Origin: Lasiodiplodia sp. COLG20
Lineage: Eukaryota; Ascomycota; Dothideomycetes; Botryosphaeriales; Botryosphaeriaceae
Direction: 5' to 3'
NCBI GenBank assembly: GCA_009801085.1
Contig: VNWV01000007.1
Location: 2,046,001 to 2,110,000 of the forward strand
Length of the DNA: 64,000 nucleotides
Below, piece by piece: positions 21,903 to 31,373 of this stretch (position 1 is the stretch's first letter; each line of letters begins with the position of its first letter). Both the position numbers and the translations under genes were made by a program. The notes under the pieces are model-generated. The model ran no database searches, was not told where the DNA came from, and saw only the letters and a program-made list of their open reading frames with translations.

Positions 21903-24900
21903 ATGAGTCATCTGGAAATGTCACAATTGTGGAAGAAGGCGGTGGATTCTTACAAGAATGAATTCGCGAAAGAAGAGTTGGATGCCATTCTGCGCGTACA
22001 GGATCGGAGAGCAGTAATTGAGGAGATGTTGTTGGATCGACAGACCGCCAGAGACCGCAAAAACGAAAGTGTCCAGACATCCCGGATACAACGCATCGAC
22101 AAAGGGCTAGAGAGATACGTGAATTTTTTCGCCTTTTTCGCGTCTGCTGTTCCCGAAGTTTCTACCCTTCTCATAGGCAGTTTGGATCTAATCTACAAGG
22201 TAAGGCGCCAGCAATGACTTTAGTATGGTAGGAGGGGAGAGAAAGTAATAACACGATTCTTGGTCAGCGTTCAAGAGGATCCGAGCAAGTCACTGAACTG
22301 ATCGGTGAACTCCTCGACAAATTCTGCGAATTGGCCCCCCGCTTGAAAAACTATGAGCATACAGCTGAAGAGATCAAAGAGCTCGAGGATGCTCTCCTTG
22401 TTCTTTATGACGCCATACTGGTATTCTTTCTTGAAGTCAACAAGTACCTCAAAAAGAACACTCCGCGCAGTTAGTATAAGGGCGCTGATTTCAGTAGAAC
22501 TTTCGTTGACTCGTCCACTTAGGAAGCCTGATACGCCACGTATCATCCAGCCCACCGGAGCCATTCGAGTTACGTGATGCGTTGAAGAATGTTGAAGAGG
22601 CAAAGCTTTCTGTGGAAAAAGAGGCAGACGCAGCGCACACAGTACTTCATTCCAAATGGCACAAGGAAATGCACAATATACTGTCGGACCTGCGAACCAA
22701 GGACAAAGGTCTCCCGGCCAAGCTCCCTTGTCGATCTATCCCGTACCCACAGAACGCCCGTTTTGTGGGCCGGTCCCATATCCTCGAACAGCTCTCGAAG
22801 ACGCTTGCACAACGAGATCGGCGCCAGGTATCTTTCGCACTTTACGGTATTGGGGGTGTCGGGAAGACCCAGACTGCGCTTAAGTATATCTACGATCACT
22901 ACGACGACTTCCTTGCAATATTTTGGATCAATGCCGACAGCGTACCAAAACTACTGCAATCTTGCGTTGCCATAGCCAAAAGGTTGCAAATCGAGCCAGC
23001 GGATTCGCAACGCGACGCAGAAGTTGTCTCGCAAGAGTTCTTCAAGTGGCTCAGCGAAACGGAAGAGCAATGGCTAATTGTTTTTGACAATGCAGACGAC
23101 CTCGGAGTGCTCACACCCTTTTTCCCGCGGTGCAATAGAGGGGCAATCATCATTACGAGCCGTGATCCCAACTCCGCGAAGACATGTGCTGAAACAGGCA
23201 TGCTTGTGGGCCCTCTGGAAGCAGAAGAATGCGAAAAGCTATTCGTCTCTCTGATATTAGAGCCTGAAGATGATGAGATCGATGACGAAGATCAGGAAAT
23301 GGTCAAAGAAGTTATCAAATATCTTGGTAAGTCAACGAAAACGCTCTACGGTTGGCACGTAGTTAATCGTATTCTTCTGAACAAAAGGCTATCTCCCGCT
23401 TGCAATTGACCAGGTCGCCCACTTCCTCTTTGAACGAGGATACAGCGTGCATGACTTCTACGATGTTTACAAAACCGCAATCACTTCTGCCGACACCTTT
23501 GCTGAGCTGGACACCAATACAGCAAGTCTTTTCTACGAACGATCTTTAGCCACCTGCTGGAGATTCTCAGACGGATTGCTCAACTCTGATGCTGAAGACT
23601 TGCTCTCGATCATGGCCTGCCTTGACCCCGATAGTATCCCGGAGACCATCTTTCTCCAAGGCTCTCAGGGAATCAGCGAACTGACGTTCCTCACGGACAT
23701 ACGCACGTTCAAGAATGCCGTTGCAGAACTCGTCAGATACGGGTACATCTCACAGCGCCGGGCTCCCGGGAAGAGCGGAAAAAAGAGCACGAAAAGCATT
23801 TCGATTCACCGGCTGATTCAAGATCGAGTGTTTCATACACAGAGCCAAGAAGGCCAGGACCGTGCCTTTTCTCGAGCAGTGTCCCTATGCCTGAATGTGT
23901 TCCCGCATCCCACAAGATCCAATTTCCGATTGAATCACCGATGGGCCGAATGTGAGCTATACCTCAATCACCTTCTTGCACTGGAAGCACGACTGCAAAC
24001 AGCTTCTACTCTGAGGCCGGATAGCCGTTTGGCTGAACTATTCCTCTACGGTAGCTGGTATTTGTACGAGCGACGGTCCCCCGAGCTCGCACTCCCCTTG
24101 CTCGGAACCGCCCGAAGAATCTGTGAGCAGGTCGGCTCTGGCTTTGACTGGTTCCTCAAGTCCCGCATCTGGCAAGCCTTCGGCTGCGTCTTCTGGGACT
24201 GCTACAGATACTCCGAATCCGAACTCTATTTTCGCCAAGCTCTCGATATCCGTCTCGATAACGTCCAGCCCGACGACATAATCCTGTCCCATGGTTACCA
24301 AGACCTTGCACTACCTATCTCTGCACAAGGACGCTACGCAGAAGCTATTGTACTAATGGAGAAAGCGCTCGCCGTGGTCGAGCTAAACAAAGACGATTTC
24401 ACACGGAAAGACATGACGTTTCACATCCACCACAATTTAGCCAGGATCTACGAGGCTTCCGGGAACCCGGCAAAAGCTTTGAGCTTGCATTTGCACCAAG
24501 GCGATCCCTTCGGCAACGGCTTGCGGAAGGAGATGACCGAATCTGGAGCTTTAGCCCTCTACGCCATCGGAAATTGCTACCTCGCTCTTGGCGATAAAGA
24601 ACTGGGTATGCAGTATCACGCCAGAACTCTCAAAGTCAGAAAAGAGTTGGTTGGAGAGCGAGGATTTTTTTACGGCATCTCCTCCCACAAGATGGGGTGC
24701 ATTCTGCATGAAAACGGATCTCTCGACTCTGCTAAAGAGGCTTTTACGGTCGCTCAATCGATTTTTGAGAAGGCCCTCGATGCGCAGCGAGAGCTGGCGA
24801 GGGCGCTGTACCATCTTTCTTCTGTTGAAAAGGACCTTGGTAGGCCCCACGAGGCTGAAAAACGGCTTGAGCAGGCTTGGAAGATACGAGAGGACATCAC

Positions 24901-24973
24901 TGGGAAGAAACGCACGGTGGAACAAGATGATGCCGGTGGCTTTGATGAACTCGTGCTCTATATCCACGCATAG
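21903..24973 (+). CDS. NB-ARC/TPR NLR-like (STAND) protein
   Basis: Four exons (21903-22199, 22268-22469, 22523-23326, 23388-24973), 962 residues. The N-terminal 240 residues are helical and resemble the fungal DUF7708-type signalling module (RYVNFFAFFASAVPEVSTLL). An NB-ARC ATPase follows: P-loop GIGGVGKT (275-282), Walker B LIVFDNADD (about 351-359), sensor GAIIITSRDPNSA and the GYLPLAIDQ motif near 435, which is joined by intron 3. The C-terminal 400 residues carry TPR-like helices (LSHGYQDLALPISAQGRYAE, AIGNCYLALGDKELGMQYHA). This is the architecture of fungal NLRs, which sense a ligand through the repeats and switch by nucleotide exchange; some trigger regulated cell death in nonself recognition. 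The ligand is unknown. The frame is intact. Confidence 0.88.
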
Positions 24974-26359
24974 ATTGAGAATCGAGCTGACAGTTTTGTG
25001 TTGAACAGTGTAATGTGGATGCGTTTGGTTGACACTGCTGTCCCTCTGAAGGATAGGGCTGCTACGAATTTATCTACATGTTCAACCGGATGGAGTGCTC
25101 CGTGATGAAAGCGTATATCAGGTGATATTTAAGATCGCTTGTGAGGGTGAAACAAGGAAGATTAAAAGCCAACAAAACGGCGAATGGGTTGTGCAATGAC
25201 GCTGTCCGACACTTTGACATACTCGTATTTTCATCGTTCATTTGCTATTCAGTTGTATATATCTTGGCAGGCTGCCCGACAGAACCAAAAGATTCGAACG
25301 CGAATCTAAGATGTAGCAATACCTCTTCTGTCAGCTAGCCATGCGTGAAGTGAAGTAGATGTGGCGTTAGTGCGACTGTGCAGCATTTTGGCAGCTCAGT
25401 ATATCTGGGATAGCTATGCCGATCTCGACGTGTACTGGCGTTTATGCGTGATCCGTCACATTAAAAATATCATGAAAACCGCCTAAACACTGTGACTGTT
25501 TATCAATATTACTCATAGATACTAATATGTACATTACTTGGTATTCCCATAAATATTTGAGTAATATTAATAATAGCGTTCACGGCAGTAGGTACTGTAA
25601 ATGCTACTAAACGAGCGTTGGATGCAACGATACTATGCGATACTATACAAATGTTACGATGAGTTAGAATTACTATGTAAGAAGATGCAGAAGAAAAATA
25701 TATAACTTGGAGTACTTTAGAATTCATTTCCTATTTTATTTAGAAGAATTCGTGATTCTTCATTAGACTCGCGAAAGAAACTTTGGCGTTCGCTCTATGA
25801 CGTACAAAACGAAAGTTTGAGAGCAGAACGAGGCTAGTACCGCCAAAACATCCTCGGTACCTATAAGTATTCGTGGAATGACGAACGATTCACCGCATAA
25901 GCCTGTACGTGAGGTGCAGGACGGTGCACAAGTAGATCACCGATCGAAAGGCAATGCAGCCAACGACGCATTCTCCCTTGCTGGCACAAACAGACGAGCG
26001 ACAAGGCTTATGCGACCAGGGTGCCACTTTCGCCAAGCGACCCAGTAAATTAAAAGCTCAAGCTTTCGCATGCGAGTTTTCTTCCCCGCCCTTCCCTTCG
26101 GTTCACCGCCCGTTTCCCTTACCCACATCTCTCAACGTTCGATCAATCAGGCTGTTGCCAGTGTTAGGCGTTTGTTTGCTTGCCAGCACATTGCCAACGC
26201 TTCTTCAATACCATTCAGCAACACAGGCCACAAATGAAGACCCAGTCACTTGCTCACAACATATAAGTAAGCTCAAACCAAGGTCTCACTAGCTCACCGT
26301 TACGCTCCACATGAGTACCGCCCAATAGACAGCTTGTAATACTCACAATAGCCCAGAAT
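24974..26359. other. Intergenic, partly AT-rich
   Basis: No supported gene. A perfect 7-bp stem, 4-base loop hairpin (AGATTCG AACG CGAATCT) lies at 25290-25307, 320 bases past the NLR stop. AT-rich, gene-free sequence runs about 25440-25760, without the complete CpA loss seen at 29941. Confidence 0.5.
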
Positions 26360-28120
26360 ATGCCTACACGCGCTGCACTCATCGCAGCTGACTTAGAGAA
26401 ACAGCGGTCACTGATCAACCAGATACGAACAGTCTCTGGTGCCCCAGGGCTCGTGCTCGGCGTGATCCATGAAGACCAGATAATCCACGAGGACTTTTTT
26501 GGATTCCGAGATGTGAAGCTCCAACTTCAGCCCGACAGAGACACCTTGTTTTTCGTTGCCTCGTTGACCAAAGCCATGACTGCAGCCGCAATGGGAGTCC
26601 TCGTCGAAGAGACCGACCTGAACTGGAATACCCCTGTGAACAAAGTGTTGACGCAGATGTTAAAATCTACGCGGCATTACCAGTCAGGCCTCACCGTGGT
26701 GGATCTCATGTCCCACCGTTCTGGCACGTCTTGGGGCGACGCGCTGTATCTACAGTCGAACAACAACATCCTGCTCCCCAAAGACGAGAGCATCCGCACT
26801 TTCGACTACCTCCCTGTCGTGGCCCCGCCGCGGAGCACGTACATGTACAACAACCACGCCTACAATATCGCCGGTCTCGTACTCGAGGAAGTTTCGGGTA
26901 TGAACTATGGAGATTTTGTCAGAAAGAAGCTGTTTCAGCCGCTCGGCATGACGCGAACATTCACCGAGCGGCCCGAGGAGGACGACAACATGGCAATGCC
27001 GTACAACATCCTACTCGATAAGACGCCCTTTCGCATTCCCTTCTGGGAGGCTTCCGACAAGACCATGATGTTCGCTGGGTCGTCGGTTCGCACTTCGCTG
27101 GCGGACTTGCTCCGCTTTTACCAAGCCCACCTACACGCCATGCGCAAACTTAAGAGCGGTTCGGCAGCCCAGCAAGCCAATGGATCACTACAGCCGAGGC
27201 CTACGCCGCGAAATGGCAAAAGCCAACTCGAAAGACTCTTTCACTACTTCTTCGGAGGCTGCGAGGCCAGCTTAGAGGAAAAGAGAAGCATCAAACAGGA
27301 TCCAGAGAATACAACAACGTCTCCTCTGAAGCAGATGTCCGAGATCATCCGACCGCACATCGCCCGCCACATCGACGCGCTCCTCGAACAGACGTACGCC
27401 CTGGGCTGGAACCGGACGCAGCTCCCTGGCCAGCTCGACTTCGGCTGGAACGCCAAATTCGTTAAGCGCCTCCCGACACTCGGGCAAGACCTACCCAGCA
27501 GGCTGGCAATCTGGCACGGCGGAAACATGCCGGGCACGACTGTCGCGGTATGCTTGTTACCTGAATCGTCTACATGCGTCGTCGTTATGCAGAACTCGCT
27601 CGGCCTGTGTGACGCGGCTGACTGGGTATGCCAGCTTGTCGTCGAGACCATCATGGCGGGTGAGCCGCTGCATGATTATGTCGCTCTTGCGAAGGAGAGC
27701 GTAGATAATGGCAGCGCGAGGATGAAGGACGTGCAAGCGAAGCTTGATAAAGAGAAGATAGTGGGGACTGAGCACAGGCCGTTGCAGGAGTATGTGGGGA
27801 AGTACTATAATGAGATTAGGAACTGGGTGATTGAGATTGGGGTCGATGAAGGGAGCGGACTGTTCCTCAAGTTTCAGGCTAGGGATGATGAGAAGTACTG
27901 GTTGCGGCATTATCATTACGACACATTTGTCTGGAACCTCTCGTACGATGAGACGGTCAAGAGAGCACAGTATTGTCGGCCGGCGGACTATTACAAGATG
28001 AAGTTCGAAAGCGGAGTGGGAGGATTGGCTGTTGGGAGCGAGAACGGGCACATTGATCGGCTACGCTGGAGACACGATCCGTCTGTTTTAGAGGGTGAGT
28101 TATTCATAAAGGCTCCGTAA
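26360..28120 (+). CDS. Beta-lactamase-like serine hydrolase (paralog B)
   Basis: Intronless, 586 residues, ATG at 26360. It has S-x-x-K in VASLTKAMTAAAMG (Ser68, Lys71), Y-x-N in YMYNNHAYNIAG (Tyr163, Asn165), YGDFVRKKLFQPLGMTRTF and WHGGNMPGTTVAVCLLPESS for the third motif. The order and spacing match paralog A at 15619-17298, and both share the SVxxDPx-like C-terminal lipocalin-type region seen in fungal class C-like hydrolases (YVGKYYNEIRNWVIEIG). It has an extra Ser/Lys-rich insertion near residues 265-315. Substrate unknown; no signal peptide. It lacks the intron of paralog A, so the duplication is old or followed intron loss or gain. Confidence 0.87.
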   Translation: MPTRAALIAADLEKQRSLINQIRTVSGAPGLVLGVIHEDQIIHEDFFGFRDVKLQLQPDRDTLFFVASLTKAMTAAAMGVLVEETDLNWNTPVNKVLTQMLKSTRHYQSGLTVVDLMSHRSGTSWGDALYLQSNNNILLPKDESIRTFDYLPVVAPPRSTYMYNNHAYNIAGLVLEEVSGMNYGDFVRKKLFQPLGMTRTFTERPEEDDNMAMPYNILLDKTPFRIPFWEASDKTMMFAGSSVRTSLADLLRFYQAHLHAMRKLKSGSAAQQANGSLQPRPTPRNGKSQLERLFHYFFGGCEASLEEKRSIKQDPENTTTSPLKQMSEIIRPHIARHIDALLEQTYALGWNRTQLPGQLDFGWNAKFVKRLPTLGQDLPSRLAIWHGGNMPGTTVAVCLLPESSTCVVVMQNSLGLCDAADWVCQLVVETIMAGEPLHDYVALAKESVDNGSARMKDVQAKLDKEKIVGTEHRPLQEYVGKYYNEIRNWVIEIGVDEGSGLFLKFQARDDEKYWLRHYHYDTFVWNLSYDETVKRAQYCRPADYYKMKFESGVGGLAVGSENGHIDRLRWRHDPSVLEGELFIKAP

Positions 28121-28437
28121 GCGACGCTATAGCTTGGCTGTTATTACTGTCCCAGTTCCCTCCTCAACACGGCCAGGCTTGGTATGTATGTTCTAACATT
28201 GGTCTACGTAGCCAAGCCAAAAAGAAAGGGCTGCTGTTTTCTTCTTCTTAGATCTTAGTGCCTTCTTCAAAATTTATTTCGGCTCCGTGGTACAAAATGG
28301 AGAATAAAAAGCGTGTCGCCCCATGCTAAGGCATCTCGGAGTATACATTGCATTAGACTGATCATGTCTGCTGGTGGACAGCCAGTCGACTGTCAGTTGA
28401 CTGGAAGCCATAATTGTAAATAACAATTGAGTCTTTC
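28121..28437. other. Intergenic upstream of 5S rRNA gene
   Basis: No gene seen. An imperfect inverted repeat CCAGTCGACT GTC AGTTGACTGG (9 of 10 paired) lies at 28382-28404, 33 bases upstream of the 5S gene. Confidence 0.5.
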
Positions 28438-28556
28438 ACGTACGACCATAGGTCGCAGAATGCAGGGCTTCCCGTCCGCTCAGCCGTACTTAAGCTGCGA
28501 ACCGGCCGATTAGTACTCAAGTGGGTGACCATTGGGGAATCCCGGCTGTTGTACGT
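28438..28556 (+). rRNA. 5S ribosomal RNA
   Basis: 119 bases matching the ascomycete 5S pattern: ACGTACGACC at the 5' end pairs with GTTGTACGT at the 3' end, TCGCAG pairs with CTGCGA, and the conserved CAGGGCTTCCCGTCCGCTC and CAGCCGTACTTAAGC blocks and the C-box-like GGTGACC...GGGAATCCC are all present. An oligo-T run follows as the polymerase III terminator. A lone 5S gene among protein genes is normal in filamentous ascomycetes, where 5S genes are dispersed. Helices are intact, so it looks functional. Confidence 0.9.
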
Positions 28557-28560
28557 TTTG

Positions 28561-28569
28561 ATTTTTTTT
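28561..28569 (+). terminator. Pol III oligo-T terminator of 5S rRNA
   Basis: Eight consecutive T residues begin six bases after the mature 3' end of the 5S gene. Confidence 0.7.
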
Positions 28570-29014
28570 GTGCGGCGAATATCGACCGCCGAGCGGCCCG
28601 TGTCCCACTACACACCTTCATTCTGAATGTAAGATCATTCGTATTGTACGGCAGTGCTTTGATCTCAGCCTCGCTTGTTCTATTTTCTTTTATACGTTGA
28701 TGGGAGAACGGTTCAGCGGCTGCAGCTGAACTTGAGAGATACGCACATCCATGTAGATTGAATTCAAGTGCGATGCACTATTCACCATCAAAGCCAGAGC
28801 ATAAAATATCTGCTCATGCGCGTACTAGTTTCTAAACTTAACTTGACAAATCCTCCAGTCTCAGAAAGAGAAAATACCAGGACACATGTCCGTTAATTTC
28901 TTTTAACAGCAGCGACTCTCCCAACACCTCTCGGTCCCGGATAAGCAGATTCGTTGTCTCGTATACATCGTTATTTGCACAATCTTCTTTGACAAACCAA
29001 CAGATTTCCCAAAA
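28570..29014. other. Intergenic, no gene seen
   Basis: 3' flanks of the 5S gene and of the split membrane-protein frame. Nothing recognisable. Confidence 0.5.
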
Positions 29015-29569
29015 TCACCTCAAGGCCCCTAGCAACTTCACCCACGACCCGGCCGGCAGCTCCGCTGGTTCCCGCAAGCCCTCCATCTCTACAGGCGGCC
29101 GCTGAGCTTCATCCATCTCGGCACAATTCGCCCGCGTTCCCATCTCCAGCACTTCTTTCCCCTCCAGCTCGTACCTGACCATCGCTGGCACCCTTCTCCT
29201 CCGCCTCTCCCGTCTCTCGCGCTCTTCCCGTTGCTCGTTCATTTCGGCCGACTCGTGTCGTCGTCCAAGCATGTAACCCCAGATCGTAATGGTGACCAGC
29301 AATCCAAGCGCCAGCGGTGCACCAACGCCGATCATGATCATGGCGGTAGTTTTAGTTAGGCTATCATCGTTAGTTAGGGCCTGCGGCTAGCCGGAACGCG
29401 CCGTCGGCAATGCGGTTATGCTGCCCGCCGTGGTAGCGCTGGTCGCCGCGGGTATCGCCGTGCTTGTCGGCGCTATAGAGTGCGGGAAGGCTGCTGCGGG
29501 GTCGGTAGCGGCGGCTAAGACGCCAAGGGCCAGTAAGCTGACGATGCCCAGGTGCGCGGCGGATGTCAT
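29015..29569 (-). pseudogene. Signal peptide/TM protein frame split by one in-frame TAG
   Basis: From the ATG at 29569 the frame codes for a signal peptide (AAHLGIVSLLALGVLAAATD) and a Thr/Ala/Ser-rich extracellular-like linker, then meets TAG at 29389-29387. The same frame stays open beyond it through TKTTAMIMIGVGAPLALGLL, one membrane segment, a charged ERERRERRRRRVP stop-transfer stretch and a cytosolic tail ending at 29015. The whole would be the layout of a small fungal surface or sensor-like single-pass protein. No GT donor allows a normal intron to remove the stop. It is therefore a nonsense-broken gene, a readthrough case or a base error; the downstream part alone has its own ATG at 29341. 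Confidence 0.5.
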
Positions 29570-29940
29570 GGCCGCCGCTGCGTCGAGGTGGAGTGGTGTT
29601 TGATTAAGAGTCTCGGTGATTGCCCCCGGGCGCTGTGTCTGTATGTGGCGGACGGCGGCTGCTTTTTGCTGGAAAGGACTGCAGTGCGCATTTGGCCTGG
29701 TGCTGCTGTGTTGGCTGCGGCGGAGGGTGATGACAGTGGGGGCCAACTTGCTGTATACGAGCTTCGTGCATGAGGCTGCGGCGCGGAACTTCCAGCTTTG
29801 GATATAATCGTCCTCTTTCGCTAAGATATACCTTAGTAACATGCTTGGACAGCGTACAGTACTAGGACAAAAGTCTGCGCACGGTGCTATTTTACACCAA
29901 AAACAACAGATTTCCTACCACAACATCTCAACCCCACGAT
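29570..29940. other. Intergenic, no gene seen
   Basis: Upstream flank of the split frame; the open frame continues upstream on the minus strand but without a second ATG context better than 29569. Confidence 0.45.
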
Positions 29941-30463
29941 GTAAATGAATTCTAAAAATTTATATACGGATAGAAGAGGCTATAATTATAAGTTCTACTT
30001 ATTTAGATTTTTTTATTAAGACGTTGTTGCTTAGTAGTAAATAAATATATTTTCTCGGGTCGAAAATTCGCTTATTTTATATGTAAATTTACGAAATTTT
30101 TAGTAGTCTTAGATACTTTATTTAATAAAAAAAGAACCTCTTATTAGTTTTTAATAAAACTCTACTATTAAAGACTTTATATAATGATCTAAATAATGTA
30201 TAATTTTTATAAGAATTAGTAGATATTTAGATATTAAAAAGTTCGAGTAAAAAAGTAGTATTTTATTTATAAATCTATACTTAACGAAGATTTTACTATA
30301 TATATAGTGTTTTTATTTAAATTATAAGTATGCTATTATATTTTATAGCTATTTATTAGTATTAAAGAATATAATTTTATATTAAAATACGTTGTGTTGA
30401 TCGTTAATTATTTAATGGGGTAGACTGGTTGTGACTTTAGAAACGGCCGTGCGTAGACTTTTA
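29941..30463. repeat. AT-rich block without CpA, RIP-like relic
   Basis: About 520 bases of very high AT content, rich in TA, AA and TT steps, contain no CA dinucleotide on the plus strand by direct reading, while CT, CG and a dozen or so TG steps remain. Flanks contain normal CA. CpA-to-TpA change is the hallmark of repeat-induced point mutation, which silences duplicated DNA such as transposons. No coding remnant or terminal repeat is recognisable, so the original element cannot be named. The one-sided loss suggests mutation mainly of one strand. Confidence 0.55.
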
Positions 30464-31373
30464 TCAGGTCACTATATTACCATCTGCTAGTAAAGCTACT
30501 AGAAGGCTATTTTCTGTATATAAGACAGTAGGTTAAGTGGATTGGTATGCTAGTTCCGCTCGAAGAGGTGGTGCTTGGTTAAATGAGAGCCTGAAGGTTT
30601 ACAGTAAGGCAGCTCAAGTTTCCACCCGTCCTCTGTGGGTCAAAAAGAGGTCGCAGATTCGAAGACGGGCTAGGGAAGACAAAAAAGACGGTCCCAAGGA
30701 GTCTTTCTGAGCTTAACCCGCATGTAGCGGGGTTCGGGTTTGCCATTTCGTCGAGTCATTCTTTTTTCTCTCCCGGCCAGTCTACCTACCGGATGGACAC
30801 TTCAACGTTTTGCTTTGGAAGGCCGATTTGGCGCACGATTTGTAACTTACACAGCATTTCCTTGCATTTATTGCACTGGATCAATACACTGCTCTGTCTG
30901 CGCTGGGCGCCGCATTGAGGCTCAGCCGCAATTTATGATATGAGAAATGCTGTATGTAGTCGGAATCTGGATCAGCCAAGGGAAGGGACATGCAATATTG
31001 TTCCCACCAGGCAGAAGCCTGTGAGGCTGTAAAAGTGGGGTAGGTGGATCGTCACCCTTGTTTCATTCCAAGGATACTGGGTGCTACATTTCAGTAGCAC
31101 GGTAGGCTGCCTACTGCGCCTCAGCTCATGTATTACGATTTGGCCCTGGCATGCCTTCCATTAAGCCTGGTGCCTAGCGCTAGGGCGCATCACCTCATTC
31201 ATTTCCTATGGTTGCGCTGAATCAATGACATCAGAGAATGTTTGCCATCGCCGCAGTTCATCACACAGCCCTGTGTTTATGGAACGATCAACACAATCAC
31301 ATCGCTTTGCTCATCTAACTATAACTTTCAAAAGCAAGGCAGTCTTACGTCTTCTAGTCAGAACGTGTCTTTG
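30464..31373. other. Intergenic, no gene seen
   Basis: Composition returns abruptly to normal. Several short inverted stretches occur (for example AACCCGC and GCGGGGTT near 30715-30734), but no tRNA or gene could be supported. It may hold part of an inactivated repeat. Confidence 0.45.

Noticed and set aside
25440..25860. Possible MITE or second RIP block
   Set aside because: AT-rich, but CA steps are present and no terminal inverted repeats could be paired.
30600..30700. Possible tRNA or tRNA-derived repeat (ATTCGAA loop-like string)
   Set aside because: The 5-bp T-arm stem does not pair and no cloverleaf could be drawn.
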